A program made the position numbers and the translations under genes. The notes beneath the pieces were generated by a model. The model saw only the letters and a program-made list of their open reading frames with translations. It did no database searches and had not been told where the DNA came from. From Lachnospiraceae bacterium (GTDB lineage: Bacteria; Bacillota; Clostridia; Lachnospirales; Lachnospiraceae): a stretch of 41,131 nucleotides of DNA. The first letter of the stretch is position 1, and each line of letters begins with the position of its first letter. The stretch spans positions 1 through 41,131 of the forward strand of contig JAFSKT010000076.1 in assembly GCA_017448845.1 (NCBI GenBank). The letters are read 5' to 3'. Below, in pieces: positions 40,901-41,131 of this stretch.

Positions 40901-41131
40901 GGAAAAGCAATCGGCCTATTAGTAATGGTCAGCTCCATACATTACTGCACTTCCACCTCCATCCTATCTACCCCGTACTCTCCGGGGGGCCTCTCGGATC
41001 GCTCCGTGGATATCTCATCTCAGGGCCGGCTTCACGCTTAGATGCCTTCAGCGTTTATCCGTTCCGGATTTGGCTACCCTGTTATGGCATTGGCTGCCAG
41101 CAGGTGCACCAGTGATCCGTCCATCCCGGTC
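40901..41131 (-). rRNA. 23S ribosomal RNA, 3' end (partial)
   Basis: The minus strand carries conserved 3' 23S sequence: TGGCAGCCAATGCC-type region, ACGGATAAACGCTGAAGGCA, AAGCGTGAAGCC, GGAGCTGACCATTACTAATAGGCCGA and the terminal GCTTTTCC. The mature end is near 40901 (within about 10 nt); the gene continues past the right edge. The two tRNA genes follow on the same strand, so the operon reads leftwards. Confidence 0.95.

Overview
The window looks like a chromosomal segment of a Gram-positive anaerobe of the class Clostridia, most likely a member of the Lachnospiraceae. This is an inference. It rests on the protein types (Mrp E-F-G-MbhD gene order, XpaC/TelA pair, DUF4176 and DUF3781 proteins, many lipoproteins with Firmicutes-type lipoboxes), strong AGGAGG-like ribosome binding sites, frequent TTG/GTG starts in coupled operons, and tRNAs without an encoded CCA. 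No mobile element, prophage or CRISPR array was found.

Layout. 1-1369 (minus): the 5' end of an Mrp/Mbh-type cation antiporter operon with a clear promoter. 1402-1715: a 74-bp repeat array. 1825-5068 (plus): a secreted Cys/His zinc-ribbon-like protein, a UDG-superfamily glycosylase, a DUF3781 protein, NagA and a spore-photolyase-like radical SAM protein. 5092-6171 (minus): a SAP-domain protein and two paralogous four-cysteine miniproteins. 6238-11095 (minus): an amino-acid ABC transporter operon that also carries a class I glutamine amidotransferase and a divergent MetA-like acyltransferase. Its leader contains a tRNA-shaped element with a CAU anticodon followed by two mutually exclusive hairpins. 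11231-12465 (minus): a small helical protein and a LysR regulator. The regulator is divergent from a plus-strand cluster (12606-14995) of a small protein, an alpha/beta hydrolase with a Cys nucleophile, an iron-sulfur flavoprotein-like reductase and a cyclophilin-like lipoprotein.

15179-15487 holds a second 74-bp array of the same family. Then follow a MarR regulator, a chemoreceptor with a near-consensus promoter, a RelE/Phd-type toxin-antitoxin pair with a visible operator, and a remnant of a metallophosphoesterase. 19193-26751 (minus) is the F1Fo ATP synthase operon atpB-E-F-(H)A-G-D-C followed by guaA. There is no separate delta gene: a delta C-terminal domain is fused to the N-terminus of the alpha subunit. 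The approximately 200-nt atp leader contains three long hairpins.

27006-34746 (minus) holds two linked transcription units: telA-xpaC-like-VWA lipoprotein, then a 958-residue repeat protein with DUF4176 and GNAT genes. 34844-36541 is a large lipoprotein. 36639-36779 carries REP-like repeats that donate a -35 box and a Shine-Dalgarno sequence to the following zinc locus: a His/Cys membrane protein, ZnuA, ZnuC, ZnuB and an OB-like lipoprotein. The right end (minus) is the 3' end of a 23S rRNA gene followed by tRNA-Asn and tRNA-Cys, with no 5S gene between. The spacers there are packed with short perfect hairpins.

The two most notable observations are the tRNA-like switch in front of the ABC/metA operon and the delta-alpha ATP synthase fusion. 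The two 74-bp arrays are the most conspicuous noncoding structure. All functional statements rest on motif recognition without database searches.
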